This document shows positions 42,373 to 53,900 of a stretch of 64,000 bases of DNA, piece after piece (positions within the stretch are counted from its first letter, which is position 1; every line of letters starts with the position of its first letter). The notes below the pieces were generated by a model. That model ran no database searches. It worked only from the letters and a program-made list of their open reading frames with translations, and was not told where the DNA came from. The stretch is from an uncultured Bacteroidota bacterium (GTDB taxonomy: Bacteria > Bacteroidota > Bacteroidia > Chitinophagales > Chitinophagaceae). Location: the NCBI GenBank assembly GCA_903835005.1, contig CAILLK010000027.1, positions 1-64,000 on the forward strand, read 5' to 3'. The translations under genes were made by a program, and so were the position numbers.

Positions 42373-43938
42373 CTACAACTTTACGAATTTCCTTACTTCT
42401 GAATTGTTTATCTTCAGGATGTAGATCCCGGGTTCCAGGCCTGAAACATTTATCTGCACCAGATTCGTGTTAAAGTCATTGGCGAATACTATTTGGCCTA
42501 AAAGATTTGAAATAACTATTGCAGATATTCCACTTACTGAACTGATATTTAGGAAAACAGATGCGGGATTAGGTGAAATAGTGATACAATTAATACTAGT
42601 CAGGTTGCTGACACCGGCATTGTACGGCCGGAGTGTACTAGTAAATGATCCGCAGGTATCCATGCCCTTTTTATAAAATGAATAACCCTGCTGTTGCTGA
42701 ATACCGGTGGTTGCATTGAAAGAGGACTTGCCGGTTATACCGTAACCTATGCTGTAAGTGTTTGATGCACTTGAAGCCCGGTAGGCGGTGCCATCGTACC
42801 CAAAACCTGTGGCTTTATAATCCTGGTCTATAACATAGGCAGCCGGGGTATCGCACAGGCCGCTGAATGGAACATTTTTCGGGAAATAATGAAGCAGGTA
42901 TCCGGCAGTTGATTCTTCGGGCATTGTCAATTTGCTCACAAGCGGGGTTGTATCTGCTGTGTTGGCATAAGTTCCGGTGGTATAAGTAGTATCCCATGTG
43001 GTTGCCGGATATGTTGTTGCGAGATTTATAGTCATGGTATGCTCTGATCCGGTATAAACTGAAGTGGCAGCTATGGTGGTGGCAGTGAAAATGGAATCAA
43101 GCGTATACGTCTGCAGGAAGTAAGGGGTTGTAATACTTGTTGCTGCCAGATGGGATTCATAAACATCACCAACACCGAAATTAAAGATTTGCTTTTTCGT
43201 CGGGTTATAAAAATCAAAGAGGCGGAAAATAGAATTCACCGTATCGGGTGCAATGTCGGCGCAGCCAAGATCGCAGGTACCCAGGTTGCCCAAAACTACA
43301 TCAAGGTAATAATCTATAAAACGGATATTGTGGCTGGTGTGGGGTGGGATGAAAAGTAGGGTATCGGGCCTGTGGTAGGGGAAAGTATACAAATCAAAAA
43401 CCTTTACAAAGCCATGGTTTTTGCTGAGCCAGATCTGGAAGTAATTTACCGGGTCGCCGGGGTAAGAAAATACGAAACTATCGCAATAAATAGTGATTTT
43501 TTTAACCGAATCAAGGGTGCCCATAATGGTCATGGTATCTATTGCAGTTATTGTGGCTGTATAATTAAAATGCGAAGTATCGTTGTAGAAGGGCCAGCTT
43601 GCGCCAATGGGAGCCTGGGTTTTTATAATTACTGTATCCCATAAGTTATCGAAAAGATAAGTGCCATCTGAGTGGCGGATTACTTTGCCCCCAAGCCAGC
43701 TGCCGCCAAGGAAACTGTTCAGGTCGGTAGGTGCCAGATAATTACTGATGCGCTGGGTCTTGTAGGGATAATAAATTACATCGGTGCCACTGGTTTTGGA
43801 AGAGTCGATACGGATACCGCGCACATAACCATTACCATTGATGAAGTAATTCTTTGCGGTTGGCTGGAAGCAGCTATAGTTTTGTGCAACAGCATTACAA
43901 GAAAACAGAATTAAGGCAAAAAGTATCAGATTCTTCAT
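42373..43938 (-). CDS. T9SS-sorted secreted protein, paralogue 1
   Basis: A 521-residue secreted protein: signal peptide ILFALILFSCNAVAQ, then FQPTAKNYFINGNGYVRGIR and Cys-poor beta-rich sequence with YFQIWLSKNHGFVKVFDLYT and RFIDYYLDVVLGNLGTCDLG. The last 75 residues are a T9SS type A domain (ISPNPASVFLNISS and GIYILKINNSEVRKF). The next gene on the same strand (43953) is a paralogue and shares all these blocks in order. No enzyme motif found. Confidence 0.85.
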   Translation of the reverse strand: MKNLILFALILFSCNAVAQNYSCFQPTAKNYFINGNGYVRGIRIDSSKTSGTDVIYYPYKTQRISNYLAPTDLNSFLGGSWLGGKVIRHSDGTYLFDNLWDTVIIKTQAPIGASWPFYNDTSHFNYTATITAIDTMTIMGTLDSVKKITIYCDSFVFSYPGDPVNYFQIWLSKNHGFVKVFDLYTFPYHRPDTLLFIPPHTSHNIRFIDYYLDVVLGNLGTCDLGCADIAPDTVNSIFRLFDFYNPTKKQIFNFGVGDVYESHLAATSITTPYFLQTYTLDSIFTATTIAATSVYTGSEHTMTINLATTYPATTWDTTYTTGTYANTADTTPLVSKLTMPEESTAGYLLHYFPKNVPFSGLCDTPAAYVIDQDYKATGFGYDGTAYRASSASNTYSIGYGITGKSSFNATTGIQQQQGYSFYKKGMDTCGSFTSTLRPYNAGVSNLTSINCITISPNPASVFLNISSVSGISAIVISNLLGQIVFANDFNTNLVQINVSGLEPGIYILKINNSEVRKFVKL

Positions 43939-43952
43939 AGTGCAAAAATACG

Positions 43953-45548
43953 TTAGTGATTGATAACTATTTTTTGTTTCTGAATAATTCCATTATTATC
44001 CTGTATGATTACCATATAAAGGCCATCGGGGAAGGATGAGGTATTGATGGTAAGCGTGTTTTGCAAATAAATATTATTGCGGAACAAGGCTTTACCGGTA
44101 ACATCATATACCGTAACCAATGTAATTTGGTTAAGAGACGTATTTGCGGTGATATTGATAAGGTTTGAAGCAGGGTTAGGGGATATTGAAATTTTGTTAC
44201 CCAATTGTAAAGGATTGACAGCAGTGTTCGTATAAGCCATTAAATAGTCACCGCAGGTGATTGTATCTTTATGGTACCATGATAACCATGTGGTTTCAAT
44301 CCTGTCCTCTGCCGGTGGATAATTTCTGGTTTTTCCGGTTTGTCCAAAACCTATACTAAAGCAATCAGAGTCGATGGCCGGTAACATAGCAAAGCCATTA
44401 TACCAGAAGGCTATGTTAGTGATAAAGACATAGGTGGCTGGACTATCGCAGGTAAGGCCTCCCGGAAAAAGGTGAGGGAAGTAATGCAAAATATAACCGT
44501 GTACCGATTCTTCAGGCATATAATACTCACTTACAAGGTGGCTTGTATCTCCGGTCTGGCCAAAAATCATGGAAGAACAGGCTGTATCAAAAGACCATGG
44601 AAATGCTGAAATATCTGTAGTAATATTTATCATATGCTCTTTACCACCGTAATTAAAGTTAAAAGGCGTTATTGTTTTACTGCGGACTGAATCAAGGGTG
44701 TAAATGTCAGTTATAAGAGGATACTCAACTGTATTGAAATGTCTCTCAAACACATCACCAGTATCAAAATTATAAATTTCCATTTTTGTAGGGCAGTGAA
44801 ATGGTATCAGCTTGAATATTGAATTGATTGTGTCAGGCAAATTATCTATACAAGGTCCCAGATCGCAAGTTCCCAGATTATTTAGCACCACATCCAGATA
44901 GTAATCAAAATATCTAATATATGTAAGGAAACCAGAAGGATTATGCTGAACAGTATCTGGTCTGTGATAAGGAAATGTATACAAGTCGAATATTTGAACA
45001 AAGCCATGATTTTTACTAAGAATAATCTTAAAATTATTGACCGGATCAACAGGAAAGGGTACTCCGGCACTGTCAGCATTGATTGTAATGGTTTTAATAG
45101 AGTCCGGACTGCCGAGAACATTATCTATACCTTCGGAAGTAACTGTAGCAGTATAGGAGTATACAGTTGAATCCTTATAAAAAAACCAGGAATCTCCTGT
45201 ATGTGCCTGCGCTTTTATTATCACACTATCCCACATATTATCGAAAACATAGGTGCCGTCAATATGCCTGATAACTTTTTTGCCAAGCCAGCTTGCACCT
45301 AAGGAGTCAACTCTATAACCTCCCCAATAGAACGAATCAGTTAAAATATAATTACTGATTCTCGCAGTATGAAAAGGGTAATATATTGTATCATTTCCAT
45401 TTGTTCTAATTGAATCAATCCTGATACCACGCACATAACCATTTCCATTGATGAAGTAATTCTTTACTTCGTCTTGGAAACAATTAAAATTTTGCGCTAT
45501 ACCATTAAACGTAAAAATCAGAAAAAGCGCTGAGAAAAAATACTTCAT
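43953..45548 (-). CDS. T9SS-sorted secreted protein, paralogue 2
   Basis: A 531-residue paralogue of the neighbouring gene, 14 bp away and in the same orientation. Shared blocks: KNYFINGNGYVRGIRID, ILSKNHGFVQIFDLYTFPYH, FDYYLDVVLNNLGTCDLG and MPEESVHGYILHYFP. It has a signal peptide ending in FNGIAQ and a C-terminal T9SS domain (ISPNPASNLINITA and KIVINH). The two likely arose by tandem duplication and are transcribed in the order 43953-then-42373. Function unknown. Confidence 0.85.
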   Translation of the reverse strand: MKYFFSALFLIFTFNGIAQNFNCFQDEVKNYFINGNGYVRGIRIDSIRTNGNDTIYYPFHTARISNYILTDSFYWGGYRVDSLGASWLGKKVIRHIDGTYVFDNMWDSVIIKAQAHTGDSWFFYKDSTVYSYTATVTSEGIDNVLGSPDSIKTITINADSAGVPFPVDPVNNFKIILSKNHGFVQIFDLYTFPYHRPDTVQHNPSGFLTYIRYFDYYLDVVLNNLGTCDLGPCIDNLPDTINSIFKLIPFHCPTKMEIYNFDTGDVFERHFNTVEYPLITDIYTLDSVRSKTITPFNFNYGGKEHMINITTDISAFPWSFDTACSSMIFGQTGDTSHLVSEYYMPEESVHGYILHYFPHLFPGGLTCDSPATYVFITNIAFWYNGFAMLPAIDSDCFSIGFGQTGKTRNYPPAEDRIETTWLSWYHKDTITCGDYLMAYTNTAVNPLQLGNKISISPNPASNLINITANTSLNQITLVTVYDVTGKALFRNNIYLQNTLTINTSSFPDGLYMVIIQDNNGIIQKQKIVINH

Positions 45549-45729
45549 AAAGTGAAATTAATTATTCGGATATGCAGATCTTCACATAGTATTGCCACAA
45601 ATATTATGCCATATTTGCGGGTTTAAAAAATTTACAGGATTTATTATTTATTTGCAAGCACAATGTTTCAGGCAAATCAGCGTTGCAAATAGGTAGTTCG
45701 CAGTATTTTTTTTAATTTCACGCTCCAAG

Positions 45730-46401
45730 TTGGATACTATGCATCAAATAATAGATTTATTAAAGACATTGCTTGCTGACCCTGATAAACTCATGTCGTT
45801 TATTACTACCCATGGCGGATTGTATGTGGTAATGTTTATCATTTTTGCCGAGACCGGATTGTTTGTAGGATTCTTTCTGCCGGGTGATTCCTTGTTGTTT
45901 ATTACAGGTATTATAATAGCCAATTCTCCGGCTCCATTTAGTAATGAAATACTCAACCTTGTTTGGTGGATATCCCTGATTAGTATTTCTGCCATTTTAG
46001 GCAATCTGGTTGGGTATGCATTCGGCTGGGAGTCGGGTCATTTATGGTTTGAGAAAAGAGACACCTGGCTGTTCAAGCAAAAACATCTGAAACAGGCACA
46101 TGATTTTTATGAGAAAAATGGCAACCTCGCTGTTATCCTCAGCAGGTTTTTGCCAATAGTGCGCACATTTGCACCGCTGGTAGGTGGTATAGTGAAAATG
46201 AGCCTTAAAAAATTCATTTCATACAGTATTATAGGTGCGTTTGCCTGGGTCATCAGTATGGTTATGGCTGGTTATCTGCTGGGTCATAATGCATTTGTAA
46301 AACATAATATTGATAAGATAGTCATTGTAATCATCCTGGTTACTACGCTGCCTGTAATATTCAAAATGATCTTCGGAAAGCGGAAACCATCGGCTGGCTG
46401 A
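45730..46401 (+). CDS. DedA-family membrane protein
   Basis: A 223-residue integral membrane protein of the DedA/SNARE-associated (VTT) family, linked to phospholipid flipping and membrane homeostasis. It has the conserved FAETGLFVGFFLPGDSLLFI (residues 37-56), WESGHLWFEKRD, FYEKNGNLAVILSRFLPIVR (conserved FLPxxR), TFAPLVGGIVKMSLKKF and a set of five to six hydrophobic helices. It is followed 21 bp later by the MFS gene, so co-transcription is likely. Confidence 0.93.
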   Translation: MDTMHQIIDLLKTLLADPDKLMSFITTHGGLYVVMFIIFAETGLFVGFFLPGDSLLFITGIIIANSPAPFSNEILNLVWWISLISISAILGNLVGYAFGWESGHLWFEKRDTWLFKQKHLKQAHDFYEKNGNLAVILSRFLPIVRTFAPLVGGIVKMSLKKFISYSIIGAFAWVISMVMAGYLLGHNAFVKHNIDKIVIVIILVTTLPVIFKMIFGKRKPSAG

Positions 46402-46422
46402 TAAAAGGCACCACTACTTAAT

Positions 46423-47646
46423 ATGGATCAGAAAAAGGCAATAGGTTTACTGAGTATTCCGGTGCTGGTGGCAGCCCTAGGGTATTTTGTGGATATATAT
46501 GACCTGCTGCTGTTTGGCATGATCCGCAAATCAAGCTTGCAGAGCCTGGGGCTTACGGGCGATGAGGCGGTAAAAGTGGGCCTGGATGTGATGAGTTACC
46601 AGATGTACGGCCTGCTTATTGGGGGCATAATCTGGGGGGTGATGGGCGATAAAAAGGGCAGGTTAAGCGTATTGTTCGGATCTATTGTTTTATACTCAAT
46701 GGCCAATATTTTTAATGGCCTGGTGCAAACAGTAGCGCAATACCACATCTGCCGTTTTATAGCTGGTGTCGGCCTGGCAGGAGAACTTGGCGCGGGTATT
46801 ACCCTGGTGAGCGAACTGATATCGAAGGAAAAAAGAGGAATAGCTACTTCGCTGGTAGCAGGTATAGGGCTGACCGGCGCGGTTGTAGCTTATTTTATTT
46901 CGCAGGCTTTCGACTGGCGTGTGTGTTATTATATAGGCGGAGGACTGGGCTTGCTGCTGTTACTGCTGAGGGTAAGTGTATTTGAGTCTGGCATGTATCA
47001 GCGTCTCCGGAGTTCAAATGTTCAGAAAGGAAATTTCTTTCTGTTTTTCACCAATGGTAAAAGGTTTAAAAAATATCTGCTGGCCATTTTAATTGGTTTG
47101 CCTACCTGGTACGTGATCGGTATACTGATTCAGGTATCCGATAAATTCGGAAAGGAATTCGGGATTAAAGAAGCAATAGTGCCCGGCAAGGCCGTGATGT
47201 TTGCCTATATAGCAATTTCTATTGCAGATATGCTGATTGGCCTGGTGAGTCACTGGCTAAAAAGCCGAAAAAAAGCACTGTATATTTTTTATGCCATCAC
47301 CATTGCGGGAATTGTCATCTATTTTCAGCAATACAACGGGACGGCTGGAAATATGTACCTTATTTGTGCCCTGCTTGGATTCGGCACTGGCTTCTGGGCT
47401 TTGTTTGTAACTATGGCTGCAGAGCATTTCGGTACCAATATGAGGGCAACAGCCGCAACCACCGTTCCCAATATGGTGCGGGGATCTTTACCTATTATGA
47501 TTATTTTATTTAAATCATTGCAACCCAGGTTCAGCTTTATACAGGCAGCTGAAATTACGGGTTTTATCGTAATGATCGTCAGCACCGTCTCAGTGCTGAT
47601 GACTGAAGAAACCTTCGGTAAGGATTTGAATTTTATTGAAGAATAG
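46423..47646 (+). CDS. MFS transporter (sugar/aromatic-acid-type symporter)
   Basis: A 407-residue major-facilitator protein with about 12 helices. The N-terminal half has the MFS signature loop GVMGDKKGRLSVLFGS between helices 2 and 3 and RFIAGVGLAGELGAG in helix 4. DIYDLLLFGMI in helix 1 resembles the charged helix of metabolite:H+ symporters that include aromatic acid transporters. The C-terminal half has SHWLKSRKKAL and EHFGTNMRATAATTVPNMVRG. Substrate is undetermined; benzoate-like acids are a possibility suggested only by the helix-1 motif and the window's bcr genes. Confidence 0.85.
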   Translation: MDQKKAIGLLSIPVLVAALGYFVDIYDLLLFGMIRKSSLQSLGLTGDEAVKVGLDVMSYQMYGLLIGGIIWGVMGDKKGRLSVLFGSIVLYSMANIFNGLVQTVAQYHICRFIAGVGLAGELGAGITLVSELISKEKRGIATSLVAGIGLTGAVVAYFISQAFDWRVCYYIGGGLGLLLLLLRVSVFESGMYQRLRSSNVQKGNFFLFFTNGKRFKKYLLAILIGLPTWYVIGILIQVSDKFGKEFGIKEAIVPGKAVMFAYIAISIADMLIGLVSHWLKSRKKALYIFYAITIAGIVIYFQQYNGTAGNMYLICALLGFGTGFWALFVTMAAEHFGTNMRATAATTVPNMVRGSLPIMIILFKSLQPRFSFIQAAEITGFIVMIVSTVSVLMTEETFGKDLNFIEE

Positions 47647-47831
47647 GGGGTATATTTAATGCCGTTTTATTTATAGTGTTCTCTTTGATATTTTATATTT
47701 ATCTTTCAATTACCTGGAATTTTGTCCCAAAAGGAATATTGGCCTTAATTGGTATGTGAAATTTGGACAATAATTCGCCTATTTATTTCAGCTATGTTTT
47801 GTTTTTTTTGGAATAAAGCATTATGTTTACA

Positions 47832-47892
47832 ATTCATAATGTTACATTGTCGCAGACTGCATCGGTAGACTGCGGCATAATTCATTATGAAT
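47832..47892. repeat. Nested inverted repeat upstream of the giant gene
   Basis: Outer perfect arms ATTCATAATG (47832-47841) and CATTATGAAT (47883-47892), inner arms CGCAGACT (47851-47858) and AGACTGCG (47867-47874) with one internal mismatch. It ends about 50 bp before the giant gene's ATG and has no T-run, so it is not a simple terminator. Confidence 0.7.
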
Positions 47893-47942
47893 AATATTTA
47901 TTCAACCCATTTCTGAGTACACTTTTTAAATAAAGCAAGATT

Positions 47943-50900
47943 ATGAGATCAGGAAAACTTTACCTACTGCAAGCTAACGTTAAGGCGATTTTGAAAGGTT
48001 TTGGACATAAAAGTGCCCTGCTTTCATTCAGTTTAATATTGCTTGGCCTATCAGCTTTTGCGCAAACAACTAGTTTTACGTCTGCCGGCTCATATACATA
48101 TACTGTACCGGGCGGAGTTACTTCTCTGACTGTTGATATGGCCGGTGCCCAGGGAGGCTCAACATTCTCAAGCGGCGCTTTGGGTGGAAAAGGGGGCCGT
48201 GTTCAGGCTACTCTTGCCGTCAGTAGTGGACAGATATTGTATGTATATGTAGGCGGAACCGGGACAAACGGATCTGGCAGCGGTGTAAGGGCCGGAGGCA
48301 CAAACGGCGGCGGTAATGGCTTTGGTTATGGTGGCGGCGGCGGCGGCATGAGTGATATAAGAAAAGTTTCGGGTGCATTTCTTGCAGCCAATGAATTATT
48401 GGTAGCCGCCGGTGGCGGCGGTGGTGGTTTCAATTACGGAAACTCAGGTGAGATAGGTGGTTATGGCGGAGGTACTACCGGCGGAGCCGGTTACGAGGGA
48501 AGCCCAGCAGGGCCAAACACAGTATATGGGGGTGCACCAGGCACACCAACAGCCGGCGGAGCCGGTGGTACCTATTGTGCAGCACCTGCCGGGTCGGCAG
48601 GTCAAGGAGGTAATGCAGCAGGTGGTACCGGATATGCTGGTGGCGGCGGCGGCGGTTTTTATGGTGGCGGCGCGGGCTGTTATGGCGGCGGCGGCGGCGG
48701 GTCATCGTGGCTTTTGGGTACAGGCGTTTCTTCTGCGACTACAACATTGAATTACCAGAGCGGTGTTGGATATGTGAATATTACTCCAGTTCTTTGTATG
48801 TCGGGTAATTCAGGCCCTTCGAGTGTTTGTACCGGTTCTACTATTACTTTAAGTAATTCGAATTCAGGCGGCACCTGGAGTAGCAGCACCCCTTCAATTG
48901 CTAATGTTGGAACCGGTGGTGTAGTAACAGGTTATTCTTCAGGAACTGCAACTATTTCCTATACAATTGGTTCATGCTCTGCTACAACTGTTGTTACCGT
49001 TAACCAGACACCCACAGGTATCAGTGGCACCTTCAGTGTATGTATGGGTGGCACTACTACTCTGACCAATGGCTATGCCGGAGGAACATGGAGTGCAAGC
49101 CCGGCAGGTATAGTTTCCATAAATGCAGGAACCGGTGCTATTACTACTGTCTCTGCTGGATCTACTATCATAACATATACTTTGCCCGGCGGTTGTACCG
49201 CAACTGCTGGTTTTACAGTTAATCCAAATCCGGCTGCTATAGGCGGCCCTACAGCAGTTTGCGTTGGCCAGACCATTACTGCTACTGATGGTTCAACGGG
49301 CGGGGTATGGAGCAGCAGCGCGCCAACAGTTGCCTCCATATGGTCGGGATCAGGACTCATTACCGGAATGTCAGCAGGCACACCTAATATCACTTATACT
49401 CTGGGTACAGGTTGCTATACCACCAGCCCTATAACAGTGAATCCGGGACCAGGAACAATTACGGGTACTAATTTTGTATGCGTAGGATTAACTACTACGT
49501 TAGGCGGTGTTTCAGGGGTGGGCACATGGACCAGCAGTAATACTACTTTGGCTAGTGTAGTGAGTAGTACCGGAGTAGTAACAGGCGTATCAGCTGGTGT
49601 TTTGACTATTACTTATACCATCACTGCAACAGGATGTTATTCAACCACGCCGTTTACGGTTAATCCAAATCCGGCTGCCATTGTTGGCGCAACTACCGTT
49701 TGCCAGGGGCTTACTACCTCGCTTACTGATGCCGCAACAGGCGGATTATGGAGCAGCAGCGCTCCGGGTGTTGCTACAATAGGGTCAACTACAGGTGTCG
49801 TTACCGGTATTTCAGGAGGTAGTGCTTCCATTACCTACTCATTGCCTACCGGTTGTATTGCGGCAACTGCGCCATTGGGTTTTGTTGTTAATCCAACTCC
49901 GGCAACAATAGATGGCGGCCCGATACCGACAATTTGCCCCGGTACCACTACCACGCTTACCGATGCCACAGGCGCCGGAACATGGGTAAGCAACAATACA
50001 GCTGTTGCTACCATGGCAGGGGCGGTAGCTACAGGTGTTGCAGCAGGCACTTCAACTATTACATTTACCCTCACAGCAACAGGCTGTGCTACTACATCTG
50101 TGCTAACAGTTAATCCGAATCCCGCAGCAATTACCGGAACGGCTGTTGTATGCCAGGGTTTAACAACCACACTTGCCGATGGTACGGGCGGCGGCACATG
50201 GAGCAGCTTAGCTCCAGCTAATGGTTCTGTAGTTTCAGCAACAGGTGTTGTAACTGGTGTTTCAGGCAGCACTACAGCTACTATAGTTTATACCTTGCCT
50301 ACCGGTTGCCTTAATTCAGTAATCGTTACTGTTAATCCATTACCTGCCTCAATCGGTGGTTCGAACAATGTGTGCGTTGGTTTAACTACTACACTTACAG
50401 ATGCAACAGGTACTTCGACCTGGACAAGCAGCAATACTGCATTGGCCACAGTTGGTGCTTCAACCGGAATTGTTACCGGTGTGGCTGCGGGATCACTTAC
50501 CATCACTTATACCAATCCGGCAAATGGCTGTGTGGCTACTTTGCCATTTACTGTTAACCCAACTCCTGCAGCAATTGTTGGCGCTAACAATGTTTGTGTT
50601 GCTGCTACCGATGCATTATCGGATGCTACCGGTGGTGGCACATGGAGTGTTTTAGCCGGAACCGGTACCGCTTCGGTTTCTGTATCAGGAGTTGTTACCG
50701 GCTTAACCGCAGGCAGCGCTAATATATTGTATACACTGCCAGCGGGTTGCCTATACAATTTGCCATTTACCATTAATTCAACGCCTTCAACACCAACAGG
50801 TGCTTCATCTGTATGCACAGGATTAACAACTACACTTACCGGTTCGGGTGGTGGAACCTGGACGAGCAGCAGTCCTTCAAAGGCTACAGTGGGTGGAGGA

Positions 50901-53900
50901 ACAGGATTAGTAACAGGAGTAAGTGCGGGTACTACTACTATTACGTATACTACGTCACCAGGAAGTTGCTTTGCAGTATGGCCAATGACAGTTAATCAGA
51001 CACCTGCGGCAAATACAGGTGCTGCCACAGTTTGTATGGGTTCTAATACTACTCTTGCCAACAGTACATCTGGAGGTACCTGGAGCAGTGTTACCACAGC
51101 AGTAGGGACTGTATCAGTTGCCGGAGTTGTAAGTGGTATTGCAGCAGGTAATACAGTTATTTCCTATACTTTACCTACAGGTTGTTTTGCCAATACTACT
51201 GTTACTGTTAATTCCACACCAGCAGCAATAACTGGTGCTAACACAGTTTGTACCGGAGCTACATTATCATTAACCAGCTCAGGTGGTACTACCTGGAGCA
51301 GCAGCAATACAGCACAAGCTACCGTAAACTCAAGTGGAGTAGTGTCAGGAGTGGCTGTGGGAACACCAACAATTACTTACACAACAGGAACCTGTTATGT
51401 TATCTACCCTATTACAGTAAATCAGACACCACCAACAATTGTGGGCAGCGGGCTTCTTTGCCTCGGGCTTACTACTACCTTAACCGATGGAATAGCCGGC
51501 GGAACATGGGCGAGCAGTAATACCGGTGTTGCTACAATAACCAGCGGAGGTGTTATTACTGCGGCAGGTTTAGGCAATTCCAATATCAATTATACCTTAC
51601 CGGCAGGCTGCACCACACTTCTCGTGGTTACGGTTAATACTCAGCCAGTGGCTATTTCAGGAGCTGCCACCTTGTGTACCGGGGCTACAACTACTTTGAG
51701 TGATGGCACACCCGGTGGTGCATGGACAAGCAGTGCTCCTTCTATTGCTACAATAGGTAGCGGAACAGGGCTGGTAACCGGGGTTACCGCAGGAAATGTA
51801 ACCATGACGTACACAATGCCGGGTAGTTGCATCGTTACCTTCCCGATGACCATTAACCTTCAGCCTGCAGCTATTACTGGAACTGTATCAGTATGTGTGG
51901 CCGGTACCACTTTATTGAGTGATGCTACCGCAGGAGGTGTATGGAGCAGCAGTGTTCCCACACAGGGTTCAATAGGTTCGGCTACCGGCATTCTGGCTGG
52001 TATTGCGCCAGGTAATCCTGTTATAACTTATACTTATCCTGGTGGTTGTACATCAACAGTTACGGCAACTGTCAATCCACAACCAAATGTATATGCAATT
52101 ACCGGCGGCGGCTCATATTGCTCGGGCGGAACTGGTGTTGCAATAGCTCTGAGCGGGGTAGATGCGGGTATCAGTTACCAGTTATATAATGGTCTTGCTG
52201 CATCAGGCAGCGCAGTTATTGGTGGTGGCACCCCTGTTAATTTCGGAAACAGAACAGCGGCAGGTACTTATACGGCGGTCGCTACAAACACAACAACTGG
52301 ATGTTCGATTAATATGTCGGGCAGCACTTCAGTAATTATTAATCCCAATCCGTTTGCATTCAGTGTTACCGGTGGTGGCAGCTATTGCGCAGGAAGCACC
52401 TCTACTTTACATGTAGGGCTAAGTGGCTCGGCAGGGTTCGGAGCAATTTATACTTTAATGCTCGGCGGAGTTTCAACTGGTTTATCTATTCCCGGAACAG
52501 GTGTATTGCTTGACTTTGGTATCCAGTCTGCAACGGGTAATTATACTGTTCTGGGCACTTATACTGCTACAGGTTGTACCACAACCATGACCGGCAGCGC
52601 TACAATATCAATTAATAGTTCACCAACAGTATATACAGTTACAACCCTTGGCGGCACGAGTTACTGTGCAGGTGGCAGCGGTGTTCATATTGGTCTGAAC
52701 AGTTCTGATGCAGGTATCAGTTACCAGTTATATCTTGGTGGAGCGCCATCAGGTACACCATTAGCCGGCATAGCGGGCACTGCACTTGACTTCGGATTAA
52801 GGACTACAGCAGGTACGTATACCGTATTGGCAACCAATACCACTACAGGTTGCAATATACTGATGAGCGGCGCTCCGGTAATTTCAGTTAATCCGTTACC
52901 TACCCTCTATTCCGTAACCGCTCCGGCCGGAACAGGATATTGTGCTGGCGGATCGGGATTAACTGTAGGACTTAGCGGTTCGACTCTGGGTGTTAATTAC
53001 CAGCTTTATCTGAATGGTGTTTCAACCGGGCCATCAGGTCTTATAGCAGGTACAGGTATCGCACTGACCATGACTACTACTGCATCCGCAGGAGTTTATA
53101 CAATTGTAGCAACCAATGCGACAACCGGTTGTATTCAGGCAATGAGTGGCAGCGTTACAATTGTAATGAATGCTTTACCAACAGCCTATAATGTTACAGG
53201 TGGTGGCGCTTATTGTGCAACCGGAACCGGTGTTCATATATTTTTGAGCGGTTCGCAGATAGGTGTTTCTTACCAGTTGTACAATACGTTTGGTATTGTT
53301 ACCAGTGCAGTTATGAGTGGAACCGGTGGCACACTTGATTTCGGAGCGCAAACAGTAGCAAGTACTTATACTATTACAGCAACCAATATTTCAACTGGTT
53401 GCACCAATGCAATGACCGGCAGCCAGGTAATTACGATAAATGCCTTACCGAATGTGTATCCTATGTCGGCCAATGGCAGTTTCTGTTTTGGCGGCACTGG
53501 TTGGGATGTGCAGGTAGGCGCTTCAGATCCGGGCATCAGCTACCAGCTTTACCTGGGCGCTACTGCAACCGGAGCTCCGATATTAGGTGGCGGAGGTGGC
53601 GGAGCAGTGGATTTCGGTAATCAGCTGATTGGCGGAACCTATACAGTTAAAGCCACCAATACCGGTACAGGTTGTTCGGTTTTCATGAGTGGAAGCACGG
53701 TTGTAACAGTTAATCCCTTACCTGCATTATTTACTGTAAATGGCGGCGGAAGTTTCTGCGTGGGTGGTGCTGGCGTTAATGTGGGATTGAGCGGATCACA
53801 GCTTACCGTTAATTATCAGTTATATAATGGTTCCAGTCCTGTTGCCGGCGGACCGACTGCTGGCAGTGGTACCGGATTAGGTTTTGGTTTGCAGACAGCA

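Noticed and set aside
46423-47646. Benzoate-specific transporter call for the MFS gene
   Set aside because: The helix-1 motif hints at metabolite:H+ symporters but substrate cannot be fixed, and the gene is far from the bcr operon.
49073-51853. Several antisense frames in the giant repeat gene
   Set aside because: They repeat with the same period as the type-A repeats and mirror the GGTGG-type codons; no start signals or family match.
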